Source of the DNA: Vibrio plantisponsor
GTDB taxonomy: Bacteria > Pseudomonadota > Gammaproteobacteria > Enterobacterales > Vibrionaceae
Reading direction: 5' to 3'
Length of the DNA: 64,000 nt
Assembly: GCF_013041605.1 (NCBI RefSeq)
Contig: NZ_JABEQC010000005.1
Coordinates: forward strand, 1 to 64,000
The position numbers and the translations under genes were made by a program. The notes below the pieces were generated by a model. It did not search any database. It was not told the DNA's origin and worked only from the letters and a program-made list of their open reading frames with translations. How positions within the stretch are numbered: position 1 is the stretch's first letter; each line of letters opens with the position of its first letter. Shown piece after piece: positions 1-9,204 of the stretch.

Positions 1-37
1 GCTGCGCATTGCTATTTCGTTTCTCATAAAGTGACAT
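1..37 (-). CDS. 5' end of an integron cassette gene (partial)
   Basis: On the minus strand an ATG at 37-35 opens a frame (MSLYEKRNSNAQ) that runs off the window. An AGAAGGAA purine stretch lies about 10 bases upstream. The ATG comes shortly after the inferred attC end of the preceding cassette, where the next cassette gene is expected. Only 12 codons are visible, so no function can be assigned and the call rests on position and ribosome-binding site. Confidence 0.35.
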   Translation of the reverse strand, partial: MSLYEKRNSNAQ

Positions 38-62
38 AAGCTCTATTCCTTCTACTGACGGA

Positions 63-135
63 AGCATATAATGCCACGCTCACCGGAAAAATGAAGCGTA
101 GCGTAAATTTGTCCGAGTGCAGCGCCTTGTTAGGC
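63..135 (-). other. attC recombination site of the first cassette
   Basis: On the minus strand the stretch starts with GCCTAAC (135-129), which fits the R'' consensus RYYYAAC. It continues through an imperfect inverted repeat (GGACAAATTT against an ATTTTTCCG-type arm) and ends near a weak R'-like box around 63-72. It directly follows the stop of the Rnk-like gene, as an attC should. The R' end is diverged from GTTRRRY, so the outer boundary is approximate. Confidence 0.6.
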
Positions 136-144
136 GCTTTCACA

Positions 145-558
145 TTATCGTTGATAATCGCCAGATCTCTCTGGTTGATAGAGAATTTCTGTAATTCTAA
201 CTTTCAGAGTACCCCCGCCAGGCTTGGGCCACTCGATTTCATCACCAATAGCAAGGCCGAGCATTGCACTCCCAACCGGGGCAAGAATAGAAATATTTTT
301 TCCATTTGAATCCATATCTTTTGGATATACCAATGTCAATTCAAATTCTTGCTTCGTTGATTCAACGAAAAATCGAACTATTGAGTTCATAGTAACGATA
401 TCCTGAGGCATTTTCGTTGGCTCTACGATCTCCGCTCGATTTAGCTCCTGCTCTAACTCTTCAATGCCTGGCACACTGTTTTTCGGTAATGACTCAAGAA
501 GAGCATACAATCTATCAGCGTCTAGTGAAGACAAAATAATTTCGGGCTTCTTTTTCAT
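145..558 (-). CDS. Rnk-like nucleoside diphosphate kinase regulator (GreA/GreB family) in a cassette
   Basis: 137 residues, the usual Rnk length. The N-terminal half (about 1-45) has the short helical LDADRLYALLESLP-type segment of Rnk. The C-terminal half (about 50-130) is a GreA/GreB C-terminal FKBP-like fold with the typical ISILAPVGSAMLGLAIGDEIEW core. Rnk proteins bind RNA polymerase like Gre factors but lack the long coiled coil; in enterobacteria Rnk affects nucleoside diphosphate kinase levels. Here the gene lies between the attI core (633-639) and an attC (63-135), so it is the first cassette of the integron and should be read from the integron promoter. Family identity is strong; the physiological role here is inference. 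Confidence 0.8.
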   Translation of the reverse strand: MKKKPEIILSSLDADRLYALLESLPKNSVPGIEELEQELNRAEIVEPTKMPQDIVTMNSIVRFFVESTKQEFELTLVYPKDMDSNGKNISILAPVGSAMLGLAIGDEIEWPKPGGGTLKVRITEILYQPERSGDYQR

Positions 559-632
559 TGGTTTCTCACAAAAAATTAGATTTACTTGTCAATTTATTAA
601 CGAAGTATGATAGTTGATTTGATGTCTCATGC

Positions 633-639
633 GCCTAAC
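633..639 (-). other. attI core site (G^TTAGGC)
   Basis: The minus strand reads GTTAGGC here, matching the GTTRRRY integron crossover consensus. It lies between intI and the first cassette, about 75 bases before the Rnk-like start codon. This is where IntI should insert new cassettes. The flanking IntI-binding sites could not be delimited by eye. Confidence 0.65.
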
Positions 640-649
640 ATTTTATTAG

Positions 650-661
650 TGCGCATGCGCA
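650..661. repeat. GC-rich palindrome TGCGCATGCGCA
   Basis: A perfect 12-bp palindrome about 10 bases from the attI core. The same GCGCATGCGC core recurs at 750-769, and CGCGC half-sites occur at 684-690 and 845-850. It lies in otherwise AT-rich DNA. A protein operator is possible; no binding protein is known to me. Confidence 0.5.
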
Positions 662-749
662 TTTATCTTGTTGGACCAGTAAAAACGCGCACAGTTAACT
701 ATCTGTATAAAAAGAACTTATCAGCATTCTATTAAATATACCATCTGGA

Positions 750-769
750 AAAACGCGCATGCGCGTTTT
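750..769. repeat. 20-bp perfect palindrome in the intI upstream region
   Basis: The sequence is AAAACGCGCATGCGCGTTTT, a perfect 20-bp palindrome extended by near-matching flanks (TGGAA / TTCCA). It lies midway between attI and the intI promoter. It could be a dimer operator controlling the cassette promoter or intI. There is no T-run, so it is unlikely to be a terminator. Confidence 0.55.
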
Positions 770-897
770 CCAAACCTATTATCTCAAATCAAAAATACAT
801 AACCTATTGATAAAAATGAATAATCTAAATTTATTTATGTATAAACGCGCAAAAATTTTTCACTATTTCCCTTGATATCCAAGAATTTCAAATAACA

Positions 898-913
898 CTG
901 TATATAAATACAG
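898..913 (+). promoter_or_regulatory. LexA box in the intI promoter
   Basis: CTGTATATAAATACAG fits the LexA consensus CTG-N10-CAG and ends 22 bases before the intI start codon. LexA (SOS) control of integron integrases is established for Vibrio. DNA damage should therefore derepress this integrase. Confidence 0.85.
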
Positions 914-935
914 TTCCATAGAGTTAGGAGTTATC

Positions 936-1895
936 ATGAGTCTAAAAAGCCCATTTCTGAAAGGTCTTCAGGAGGAAATGCGTATGCGTGGTTACAGCAT
1001 TAGAACAGAAAAAACCTATCTGTATTGGATCAAAGCATTCATTAACTTTCACCACAAACGTCATCCTGAAACAATGGGAACGGAAGAAGTTACACAATTT
1101 TTAACCTTCCTTGCCAATCAACGAAATGTGGCTATCAACACACAAAAAATAGCACTTAACGCATTAGCCTATTTATATCAAAAGCATTTGCACCATGAGC
1201 TTGGCGATTTAGGATTTTGCTATGCGACTAAGCAGAGACATTTACCGACGGTTTTATCCCAATTGGAGATCTCATCGATATTAAATGAGCTTCATGGCCG
1301 AGACAGGCTAATCATTGAGCTACTCTATGGTAGTGGACTAAGAGTTTCAGAATGTCTCCGATTACGCGTCCAAGACATTGATATTGTGAGAACATCGCTT
1401 ACCGTTAGAGACGGTAAAGGACATAAAGATAGGCAAACCATCCTCAGCCATAAATGCGCAGAGAAGCTTACTACATATATTGAAAAGGCTATTAAAATTC
1501 AAGAGGATGACAACCAAAAGGGGATAGGACCATCTCTGCCAAATGCATTAGAACGTAAGTACCCCAATGCGTTTAGGCAGCACGGATGGATGTTTATTTT
1601 CCCTTCGTCATCAACCTGCATTAATCCTTATACGGGAACACTTTGCAGGCACCATTTGCATCAAAGTGTTATTCGTAAAGCGCTCAGGAATGCCGTTCGT
1701 AATATTCAAATAAATAAACGCGTCACCTGCCACACGTTTAGGCACAGCTTCGCAACCCATTTGCTTCAAGCAGGTCGTGATATAAGAAGTGTTCAAGAGT
1801 TACTAGGCCACAATGGCGTTAGTACAACACAAATCTATACACATGTACTTGGCCAACATTTCGCGGGGACAACCAGTCCGTTAGATACGTTATAA
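936..1895 (+). CDS. intI: Integron integrase IntI (tyrosine recombinase)
   Basis: 319 residues, the usual length for Vibrio chromosomal IntI. The N-terminal SAM-like core-binding domain (about 1-100) is followed by the catalytic domain: Arg in YGSGLRVSECL (about 136), HTFRH (His and Arg about 266-269), LGHNGVSTTQIYTH (His about 291, Tyr about 300). Between the first Arg and the HxxR box is the extra segment found only in integron integrases (about 185-245, including the KYPNAFRQHGWMFIFPS stretch). IntI recombines attC x attI to capture cassettes. TTAGGAG sits 6-8 bases before the ATG. The gene is divergent from the cassettes and has a LexA box. Confidence 0.95.
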   Translation: MSLKSPFLKGLQEEMRMRGYSIRTEKTYLYWIKAFINFHHKRHPETMGTEEVTQFLTFLANQRNVAINTQKIALNALAYLYQKHLHHELGDLGFCYATKQRHLPTVLSQLEISSILNELHGRDRLIIELLYGSGLRVSECLRLRVQDIDIVRTSLTVRDGKGHKDRQTILSHKCAEKLTTYIEKAIKIQEDDNQKGIGPSLPNALERKYPNAFRQHGWMFIFPSSSTCINPYTGTLCRHHLHQSVIRKALRNAVRNIQINKRVTCHTFRHSFATHLLQAGRDIRSVQELLGHNGVSTTQIYTHVLGQHFAGTTSPLDTL

Positions 1896-1991
1896 AGTAA
1901 GAATAATTCTGGCAATCTCTAGCATTACTAAAATTTGCTCAACTGACAGGGTGTAGAGCTAATTGTCAGCAGCGTCAATAACACACTTTGG

Positions 1992-2015
1992 GGCACTTTT
2001 GAGTTAGAAAGTGCC
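1992..2015 (+). terminator. Hairpin downstream of intI
   Basis: GGCACTTT and AAAGTGCC form an 8-bp stem with an 8-base loop about 100 bases after the intI stop. No T-run follows, so termination is uncertain. The rest of 1896-2180 shows nothing recognisable. Confidence 0.25.
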
Positions 2016-2180
2016 GACTGTAAAGGTTCTGGACATTTCTGTGTCAGTGACTTAGCTAAATTAGTAGAGTATGGATAACTTCAAGTATAGAAAATTCGAA
2101 AACTCAGCCGCTATAATTGGCGGAGCGGTTTTGCATGCCCCTTTATCATGAACAGTGCTTTAAACGAGGATGGAGATTAA

Positions 2181-3266
2181 ATGGTTATGTTGGTTACTAA
2201 AGTAATTAGGCTGTTTGATCGGGTTCAATTCCCACTTCACCATGCTTGGTTGAAGCTTTTATCTGAAGCTCTAGATGGAAGTGTGCTCGATAAACCGTTA
2301 CTCGATGAAGCCAACTGTATAGCGAGTGCAATGGGTTCAGAGTATGTAGCTGTTTTGAATTCATTGCTCGAAAATAACCCTGATGTGTTTGGTGAGTTCT
2401 TGAGCCTTAAGGTTTGTGTGAAAAAACGTAAGGCAGTTGAAGGTGCTGAGTTTTCAACGAACATAGAATTTATCGAGTTAAAACTCGCTAAATATAACAC
2501 GACAAAAACTCCTCAAGAGCAAAGAATCGAGCAACAAAAAGCACAGGAACAAAAGCTAAAACAACGGCAAATAGCGTCTGAAAAGATGTTTGCAGATCTT
2601 AGAGCTAAGTATGATAAGCAATTCATCGACTTCCCCTCACTCAATATTAAGTCTATTCGTAGGCACTCTAAAGCAGCTTATATTCTCACAACTCTCAACA
2701 AAGGTATGATCACTGATGCCGACTACTTGTGGCTTAAGCAGAAGGGCTTTGAGAATGATCTAGTGATTAGCATGTATTACCTTCGTCGCGCAGAGAACTC
2801 CAAACGAATATGGAATACGACCAATAAGCCGTGGAACTTGGTTAATGCCCTTGCTGATTATCGTAAAGCAAATAAGGCAAAATCAGCTCTAACCTTGGTG
2901 AATAAGCACTTTCCATTCAAATTTGCTAATGGAAATAAGAAGTTGAAATCTGCTTTGCTTACTACGGCTGGCGGTGTTAAACGTGATTTAAATATGCTAG
3001 AACAAGCTATCGAATTTGGCATACAGGCTCATGAATTGACTCTACAGGACTACCGCCCATGCACTTTGATTGGTGCGTGCAAAATGTTGAGTGGCGATAT
3101 CTCCCAAGGTCATGAGTGGTATCAAAAAGCGATTAGCCGTGGCTTTGAATCTGATTCTTATGAGCAAGAAATACGCTCTATATATATGCGAGCTAAAGCT
3201 AATGACAGAGCAGAAATCAGGAAATTACTCATGGGTGATGGATGGTGCTACAAGTGGCTCAAATAG
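2181..3266 (+). CDS. Hypothetical protein, 361 residues
   Basis: I do not recognise this protein. It has no signal peptide or membrane segment. Residues about 105-150 are rich in Gln, Lys and Glu and look like a coiled coil. The C-terminal third (about 240-355) has helix pairs such as LEQAIEFGIQAHEL and SQGHEWYQKAISRGF, suggestive of degenerate TPR/Sel1-like repeats. GGAG precedes the chosen ATG by 6-7 bases. It stands alone next to the integron and is probably accessory. Confidence 0.6.
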   Translation: MVMLVTKVIRLFDRVQFPLHHAWLKLLSEALDGSVLDKPLLDEANCIASAMGSEYVAVLNSLLENNPDVFGEFLSLKVCVKKRKAVEGAEFSTNIEFIELKLAKYNTTKTPQEQRIEQQKAQEQKLKQRQIASEKMFADLRAKYDKQFIDFPSLNIKSIRRHSKAAYILTTLNKGMITDADYLWLKQKGFENDLVISMYYLRRAENSKRIWNTTNKPWNLVNALADYRKANKAKSALTLVNKHFPFKFANGNKKLKSALLTTAGGVKRDLNMLEQAIEFGIQAHELTLQDYRPCTLIGACKMLSGDISQGHEWYQKAISRGFESDSYEQEIRSIYMRAKANDRAEIRKLLMGDGWCYKWLK

Positions 3267-3444
3267 TAATTATGATATTTCAAGTTAGATATACTACAAC
3301 TAATAAGACATGCAATAGCTTCTAGCTAGCTTCGGGGCAAAAGTTTGCTAGTGTTTTATCCAATGTAGAAAACCATGAACCACTTCAAGCATGGAAGCTT
3401 TGTTATTAATAAGCTCATGATATTAATTAATCTTTATTCTATTG

Positions 3445-4446
3445 TTACCTAGGCTGCATTCTCATCTTTTGGTAATGGTTGCGCTTGACCGAGTACATTC
3501 TCTGATCAGCTAAGTCGAGAAGATGGTCTACTTCCACCCCATCTTGAGGTGTTAATGAAAACCCAATACTGGCTTTCAGATTAATCGTATTAGTTTCATA
3601 CATGACTGTTTTTGTTACTTCAGCTTCCAATCGTTGCACCAAATCTTTTGCATCTTCGCTACTCTTGAGGGGAGATATGATTCCAAACTCATCTCCGCCA
3701 ATCCTCGCAACGGTATCTAACTCTCGGGTAGCTCTACGCAGACAATTAGCAAACTCTTTTATTGCCACATCGCCGATTCTGTGACCCAAATTATCGTTAA
3801 TCACTTTCAGACCATCCAAGTCACAAATAACGATTGCATACGGATGGCTAGATTCCATTTTTGTTAGTAGAGTACTTCTAAGTCTATCCATAAAAAACGC
3901 TTTGTTTGCCAAACCAGTTAAACTATCTCTTGTTGCTTTTATGAACAATGCGTTGCGGTCATATCGTTCTGCCAAAAACATGAGTGAAGCTATAGTTTCT
4001 GCTAATAGACCCAGTATAAAGACTTCTTCATCTCCAAACTTATTAACGGAAGACGACATCACCTTCAATACGCCTACTGTTTTGCCAAGATGATTCAATG
4101 GCTGTACGAGCATTGAACGCAACCCGATTTTCCTGCATGCCTCTATATCTACACGTGAGTCCGCTTCTGAATCGGAACACACTAAAGCCCTACTAGAATC
4201 TATACAGAGGCCAGATAGACTTGATGCAGCTTCTAACCTTAAACCCAAGTAGTTAGAGGCAATACCGGAAGCAGCTCGATAAACCATCTCACCATCATCG
4301 GCTAGTTCGATAACAGCGCCATCTGATCGTACAAGCGGCAATGCTCTATCAACTACTCGCTGCATCACAGCACCTAAATCCAAACCTAACTTAGTCAGTT
4401 CGGTCTGCATTTTTATGACCTCTAGTAGCTTTTCATTCGTAGGCAT
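3445..4446 (-). CDS. Diguanylate cyclase with N-terminal GAF domain
   Basis: 333 residues. A GAF-type sensor fills about 15-155 (VIELADDGEMVYRAASG to LAETIASLMF). A GGDEF domain fills about 170-330, with an intact GGDEF active site near 250-254. An RELD inhibitory I-site lies five residues before it, so the enzyme should make cyclic di-GMP from two GTP and be subject to product inhibition. No membrane segment is seen, so it is likely cytoplasmic. The GAF ligand is unknown. It is transcribed alone. Confidence 0.9.
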   Translation of the reverse strand: MPTNEKLLEVIKMQTELTKLGLDLGAVMQRVVDRALPLVRSDGAVIELADDGEMVYRAASGIASNYLGLRLEAASSLSGLCIDSSRALVCSDSEADSRVDIEACRKIGLRSMLVQPLNHLGKTVGVLKVMSSSVNKFGDEEVFILGLLAETIASLMFLAERYDRNALFIKATRDSLTGLANKAFFMDRLRSTLLTKMESSHPYAIVICDLDGLKVINDNLGHRIGDVAIKEFANCLRRATRELDTVARIGGDEFGIISPLKSSEDAKDLVQRLEAEVTKTVMYETNTINLKASIGFSLTPQDGVEVDHLLDLADQRMYSVKRNHYQKMRMQPR

Positions 4447-4832
4447 ACAAAATTTCCATGTCTTTAAAAAGAACGCTGTTTACCACTAACTATAGCTTCT
4501 CAATTAATAGCCCGTTATTTTTGTCGAGCTGAAAAAATATGAATGAGATGAGATTGTTCCTAACTCGGAAAGGGCAGAAATGATTCAGCTCAGTTCAAGC
4601 TGAATCGAAGATGGACAAAGGCGTGTCAGTGGTTCTTCTGATTTAGCTATCATCGAATAACTTTAGATATCCCAAAACGCAATCAGGCACCACTGAACGC
4701 AGTGCCTGAGATGGAAGAAAATGGACAGAATCGTGCATCCTCGAACTGAGGTTCTAGGTTAATTTAATGCAGAATTCACAAAAAAACATGCATTAACTCG
4801 ATCATGTACAACTAACTTTTTCCAAACTTGAG
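4447..4832. other. Intergenic stretch with two hairpins
   Basis: No gene seen. Two clean inverted repeats are present: GATTCAGCT/AGCTGAATC at 4582-4606 (9-bp stem, 7-base loop) and CAGGCAC/GTGCCTG at 4684-4708. Neither has a strong T-run on either strand. The second may end the leftward lysE transcript. Confidence 0.4.
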
Positions 4833-5489
4833 CTAGCTAGGTACCGATAACAGAAGCAATTGTTGAGAATTATAAAACACTCCACCCACAGCTACAGCCA
4901 ATAAGAACCCCTCACATAATCCTTCAATCCAGCGCGAGTTAAATGCTTTTGACCACCATTTAGCGCACAAAATGTAAAGAGAGAGAATGCTTACATCAAA
5001 TAGCACCCAGATAGATGACAATGTTATTACGCTGGTAGAAAAATTGTGTGTCACTGCAATAAACTGCGGAAAAAAAGCGACAAAGAATAAGATATCTTTC
5101 GGGTTGGCTACCCCAATAATAAAACCTCTGACTAACCCACTATTTTTGGTGGTTTCGTTGAGAGTTGATGTTGATTCATTATCTATATTGACATTTGGTA
5201 ACTTCCTTATTGTGAGTAGTTCCGATATCGCGCCGAAGCCAATATAGAAAGAACCAGCAATGCCCAATAAATATAGATAAACGGGAGACAAGTGTACTAC
5301 ACCAGCTAAAGTCAATACTGCAATCGTCATTAACAGCAGGGACGCTCCATTGGTGCCTAGCAAAGTCATAAATGCTTGGCGCTGTCCTTCGCGGGTTGCT
5401 GTAGAAATAAGCAGAGCAACGACTGGACCGGGAGTGATAATTAGCAGTAGAACAGCGAGGCTGTAGGTGGCGAGTAATGATAGATTCAT
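4833..5489 (-). CDS. LysE/RhtB family amino-acid exporter
   Basis: 218 residues with about six hydrophobic segments. The family's N-terminal signature is present at about 15-45 (LLIITPGPVVALLISTATREGQRQA), with the later GFIIGVANPKDILFFVAFFPQF stretch around 125-150. LysE/RhtB proteins export amino acids such as homoserine, threonine, lysine or leucine; the substrate cannot be told from sequence. It is divergent from a GcvA-type LysR regulator 179 bases away, the common regulator-exporter pairing. Confidence 0.88.
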   Translation of the reverse strand: MNLSLLATYSLAVLLLIITPGPVVALLISTATREGQRQAFMTLLGTNGASLLLMTIAVLTLAGVVHLSPVYLYLLGIAGSFYIGFGAISELLTIRKLPNVNIDNESTSTLNETTKNSGLVRGFIIGVANPKDILFFVAFFPQFIAVTHNFSTSVITLSSIWVLFDVSILSLYILCAKWWSKAFNSRWIEGLCEGFLLAVAVGGVFYNSQQLLLLSVPS

Positions 5490-5668
5490 GGTGTGTTTCT
5501 TCCTGTGGAGATACTTGATTGCCTATAGATGAGTGAAACTCATTCTTTCGAATTTCATTAGTTCGATTTAACTTAACGAAATAATCCTATTATGTAAGGC
5601 TTAATCAATGCTGAAAAACGGAAAAAACTGTATATTATTATGAGTAATACTCACAATGGAATACAGAC

Positions 5669-6574
5669 ATGACATTGCCTCCACTGTATGCGTTACGGGC
5701 ATTTGAAGCTGCTGCCCGCTTAGGATCTTTTTCTAAAGCTGCTGAAATACTTAACGTTACACCTGGTGCGGTAAGTCGCCATGTGCGAACGCTGGAAGAA
5801 TGGTTTGAATGCAAGCTGTTTGAACGACATGGCCCGAAAGTATTAATTACTCCCGCTGGTAACTCTCTGGCCAGTCAACTGACGGAAAGTTTCCAGAGCC
5901 TGGAAAATGCCTGTTACTACTTTGGTCGCAACAATCGGCAACTGCGCTTAAAAGCGCCATCCACACTGACCATGAGCTGGTTACTGGACGCATTGAGGAG
6001 TTTTCGAGATGAGCACACCGTACCAATTATTGAAATTGTAAGTGTATGGATGGATATTGACAGCGTGGATTTTGTCCGAGAACCCTACGATTGCGCCATC
6101 CTGCTGGGACAGGGTAATTTTGGTACAGATACCGAATGCCTTCCGCTGTTTGAAGAGCTGCTGATTCCCGTCTGTTCACCAGCGTTACTGAGTGAGGCTC
6201 AATATGATTTAAGCGCTTGTGAGCTAATTCACCCAACTTCGGACCGCCGTGACTGGCGGCGTTGGATAGACCGCACTGGTTATTATAAGTCTTTGAACAT
6301 TAATAAGGGCAAGGTGTTCGATACTCTTGAGCAAGGCAACCAAGCGGCCATCAGCCGCCATGGTATCTCTGTTGGAGATTTGTTACTTAGTCTGAAAGCG
6401 ATTGACACCGAGTTACTTGCGTTGCCATTTAAGCAAGCGGTGGTGACTGGTGATAGCTATTATCTTGTCTGGCCTAAAGGTTCAGTTAAAAGACAATACA
6501 TCGATTTACTCTATCAGTGGCTCAAGTCTTCAGCACCTGGTCCATTGCCTGACGAGGTAACCTGTCTAAATTGA
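5669..6574 (+). CDS. LysR-type transcriptional regulator (GcvA-like)
   Basis: 301 residues. The N-terminal winged helix-turn-helix (about 1-65) reads LPPLYALRAFEAAARLGSFS then KAAEILNVTPGAVSRHVRTL, typical of the GcvA subgroup. The rest is the periplasmic-binding-protein-like effector domain. It most likely controls the divergent LysE-type exporter; the shared 179-bp intergenic region should hold its operator. The effector is unknown. Confidence 0.9.
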   Translation: MTLPPLYALRAFEAAARLGSFSKAAEILNVTPGAVSRHVRTLEEWFECKLFERHGPKVLITPAGNSLASQLTESFQSLENACYYFGRNNRQLRLKAPSTLTMSWLLDALRSFRDEHTVPIIEIVSVWMDIDSVDFVREPYDCAILLGQGNFGTDTECLPLFEELLIPVCSPALLSEAQYDLSACELIHPTSDRRDWRRWIDRTGYYKSLNINKGKVFDTLEQGNQAAISRHGISVGDLLLSLKAIDTELLALPFKQAVVTGDSYYLVWPKGSVKRQYIDLLYQWLKSSAPGPLPDEVTCLN

Positions 6575-6904
6575 TAAACAGGGGACTAGGAAAGCTAACA
6601 AAACTAGCTGACGTTGTTAACTCGGCCCTGAACTATATCGTGCATGGAGTGCTGACCCTATATCTTGTGTAATCCCAAGGTCTAAATAGTATGAAGAGCC
6701 TAGCTCATTTCATGCCCACCTCCAAGTTACACCTTTCAATTTAAGTGCATAATAATGCAGGTGATGATTTCTGGCTGGACACACCGTTTTGACAGAAATT
6801 GGGAGATTCCGTTCAGCGCCGTTCTGGTATCTGCGATAACCTCACGTATGGCAAACTCAGAAGAGTAATCCGCTGCTGAGTAATCGCACTAAGCAGGAAT
6901 GGGC
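6575..6904. other. Non-coding stretch before the group II intron
   Basis: No gene seen. The part from about 6770 onward contains hairpin-forming segments similar in texture to the following ribozyme, so the true 5' end of the intron may lie inside this stretch rather than at 6905. Confidence 0.35.
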
Positions 6905-7478
6905 GTGCGACGTGAAGTCGTATGAAGCGCTGTTCACCGCTTGATGTGTGAACCATCTGTATCACCAGATGAACCTAGGAGCCTGAATAAAGTAGCGGCT
7001 CTGACAATGTAACGAAGAACGGGGGTAATACCGTTCGGGGTCGAAATCGTAAGAGGACGCCCCTCCTGATAACCACAAATCGGGTAAGTGCTAGGTAGTC
7101 AGTATGATGAACATATGTGAATCTGCGTAAGGGGCGTTATCCTTGCAAACAGCGGAAGTGGCTAATACGCTGTAGCCAAAAGGCACGAGAGTCGGAAAGA
7201 GATTGCCCCATGTTCTTTCGTGATCATTGAACTCTCCGCACCATAGCAGGCATCTACCCTGACATTGCGCGACATACGGAACACGGTAAGCCTGTATCAC
7301 TCCCTCTGGGAAAGCCTCTGTGGCCGATAGTGATGCAGGTAGAGGATGTTGGAAAAAGCGAAAGCTGCATTGTAACGATGCAGATACAGATTCCTATCTG
7401 ATCACGAAAGTGAGCTGACTTCCGACTGGTCTTCCGTTGCAAGATAATTTGAAGAACTTTATTCAAGGAGATAAGCAA

Positions 7479-8950
7479 ATGATGATTTCAAAAGAGATTA
7501 GTACCTCTCCTGACAGTGCTCAATGGCAATCCATAAATTGGAAAGTCGTAGAATCCCATGTATTAAAGCTTCAGATGCGTATTGCAAAGGCAACACAAGA
7601 AGGTAAACACGGCAAAGCGAAAGCGTTGCAGTGGATACTGACTCACTCGCGTTCAGCAAAACTTCTAGCTGTTAGCGGGTATCACAAAATAAAGGCAGTA
7701 AAACGCCTGGAATTGACGGTGTCATCTGGAATACAGATACGCGCCGCATGAAAGCAGTCAATCAATTGAGCAGAAAAGCTTATCAAGCCAAACCGCTCAA
7801 GCGTATCTACATCCCCAAGAAAAACGGCAAGCTCAGACCACTTGGTATCCCCTGTATGATCGACAGAGCACAGCAAGCGCTTCATCTTCTTGCACTAGAG
7901 CCAATATCGGAGACTGTTGCCGATCCCAATAGCTATGGCTTCCGACCTAATCGAAGCACTGCTGATGCGATTCAACAGTGTTTCATCTGTTTAAGTCAAA
8001 AGAAATCCGCGCAATGGGTACTCGAGGGAGATATTAAAGCCTGTTTCGATAAAATTGGACATCAATGGCTAATCGAAAACATACCAGCAGACAAACGGAT
8101 GCTGGGACAATGGCTGAAATCAGGCTATATAGATAAAGGATTGTTCTACCATACCGACGAGGGCACACCGCAGGGCGGAATTATATCTCCAACTCTGATG
8201 TTGATGACACTTGCCGGTCTGGAACAGCGCATAAAATCTACCGCCCTCAAAAAGGGGGCGAGAGCCAACTTTATTGGATACGCCGATGATTTCGTCGTCA
8301 CCTGTGCTTCAAAGGAGGTGCTGGAGTACGATATCAAACCGTTGATTGCTGAGTTCTTAGCGGAAAGAGGCTTAGCACTCTCCGAAGAGAAAACGCACAT
8401 TACCCACATCAGCCGTGGTTTTGACTTCCTAGGTTTCAATCATAGGAAGTTCAAAGGAAAACTGCTCATTAAACCGAGTAAGTCCAACACTTTGATGCTC
8501 TTAAGTAACTTACGTGAACTCATCAAGAAGCACGCTACCATCCCCGTTAACGATCTAATCAAGTTGATAAATCCGAAACTCAGGGGCTGGTCGAATTACT
8601 ATCGACACTGCGTTGCTAAACAGATATTCGGATATATAGGTCACGAGCTATTCCATGCGTTATGGCACTGGGCTAAAAGGCGTCATCCGACTAAGTCTAG
8701 AACTTGGATCGCCCTTAAATACTTCATCAACCGTCAAGGTCAATGGCAATTTCACGGTTGGCAGAAGATCATGAATATGGATTGTCAGTTCAATCTGTTT
8801 CAAATAGCCAAAGTGCCAATAGAGAGACATGTAAAAATCAGGAGTGCCGCTACGCTTTTTGATCCTCAACACCAAGAATACTTGGCAAAGAGAAAATCAA
8901 AGAAGCAATGTCGTAACTCTTGGTATGAGCCTGCTCTCACTGCTTTATAA
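7479..8950 (+). pseudogene. ltrA: Group II intron reverse transcriptase/maturase, frameshifted
   Basis: An RT N-terminal domain runs from the ATG at 7479 (AAGGAG upstream) in one frame to about 7673. The rest of the protein continues in another frame to 8950. Reading GTT-A[x]G-CGG-GTA across 7671-7681 shows that one base is missing; restoring it gives the family sequence ...KRVSQNKGSKTPGIDGV. The RT domain has YADD near 8280 and the SYGFRPNRS and GTPQGG boxes; the maturase X domain has KLRGWSNYYRH. The usual C-terminal HNH endonuclease is absent. The A-G context is not a slippery sequence, so a true mutation or a sequencing error is likelier than programmed frameshifting. Confidence 0.85.
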
Positions 8951-8986
8951 GTTGCTGGGTGCCAATCGGTGCCTTCGTGAAGGCTT

Positions 8987-9053
8987 GAGCCTAGTGCGGT
9001 GAAAGTTGCACGCTGGGTTCTCAGAGGGACGACACTTGGTAACAGGTGTCGTC
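8987..9053 (+). ncRNA. Group II intron ribozyme domains V and VI
   Basis: 8987-9020 is a 34-nt domain V: GAGCC at its start pairs with GGTTC at its end, with the GTGCGGTGAAAGTTGCAC apical hairpin and the AGC catalytic triad present. 9028-9053 is domain VI: GACGACAC pairs with GGTGTCGTC, with an unpaired A in the TTGGTAACA region as candidate branch point. Confidence 0.88.
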
Positions 9054-9204
9054 TACTCGACAAAAACTTGCTAAGAGAGCGGTTGGTCTAATGCCCGTTA
9101 TCTCTCCCACATCGCATCAAGCTTCAGATATATGTTATCTAGAAAAACGCAAATAACAGGCAATAGCGGCTTGTTGTATTGTGCCTACAAACCGCATAAT
9201 TACA

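Larger units (their letters stand above)
6905..9056 (+). mobile_element. Group II intron with internal maturase gene
   Basis: The element comprises a structured 5' leader, a reverse-transcriptase/maturase frame, a canonical domain V (8987-9020) and a domain VI hairpin. The 3' end is placed at ...CTAC (9056), just after domain VI. The 5' end is placed at GTGCGAC (6905), which fits the GTGYG consensus and gives a normal leader of about 570 nt; GTGTG at 6946 is an alternative. It lies in an intergenic region. The maturase is frameshifted, so the intron may be immobile in this copy or depend on a helper. Confidence 0.75.

Noticed and set aside
2219..2243. tRNA-like 3' end (GGTTCAATTCCC followed by CACTTCACCA)
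   Set aside because: The T-stem has only three pairs and no matching acceptor, D or anticodon arms occur upstream; it lies within the coding start of the 361-residue protein.
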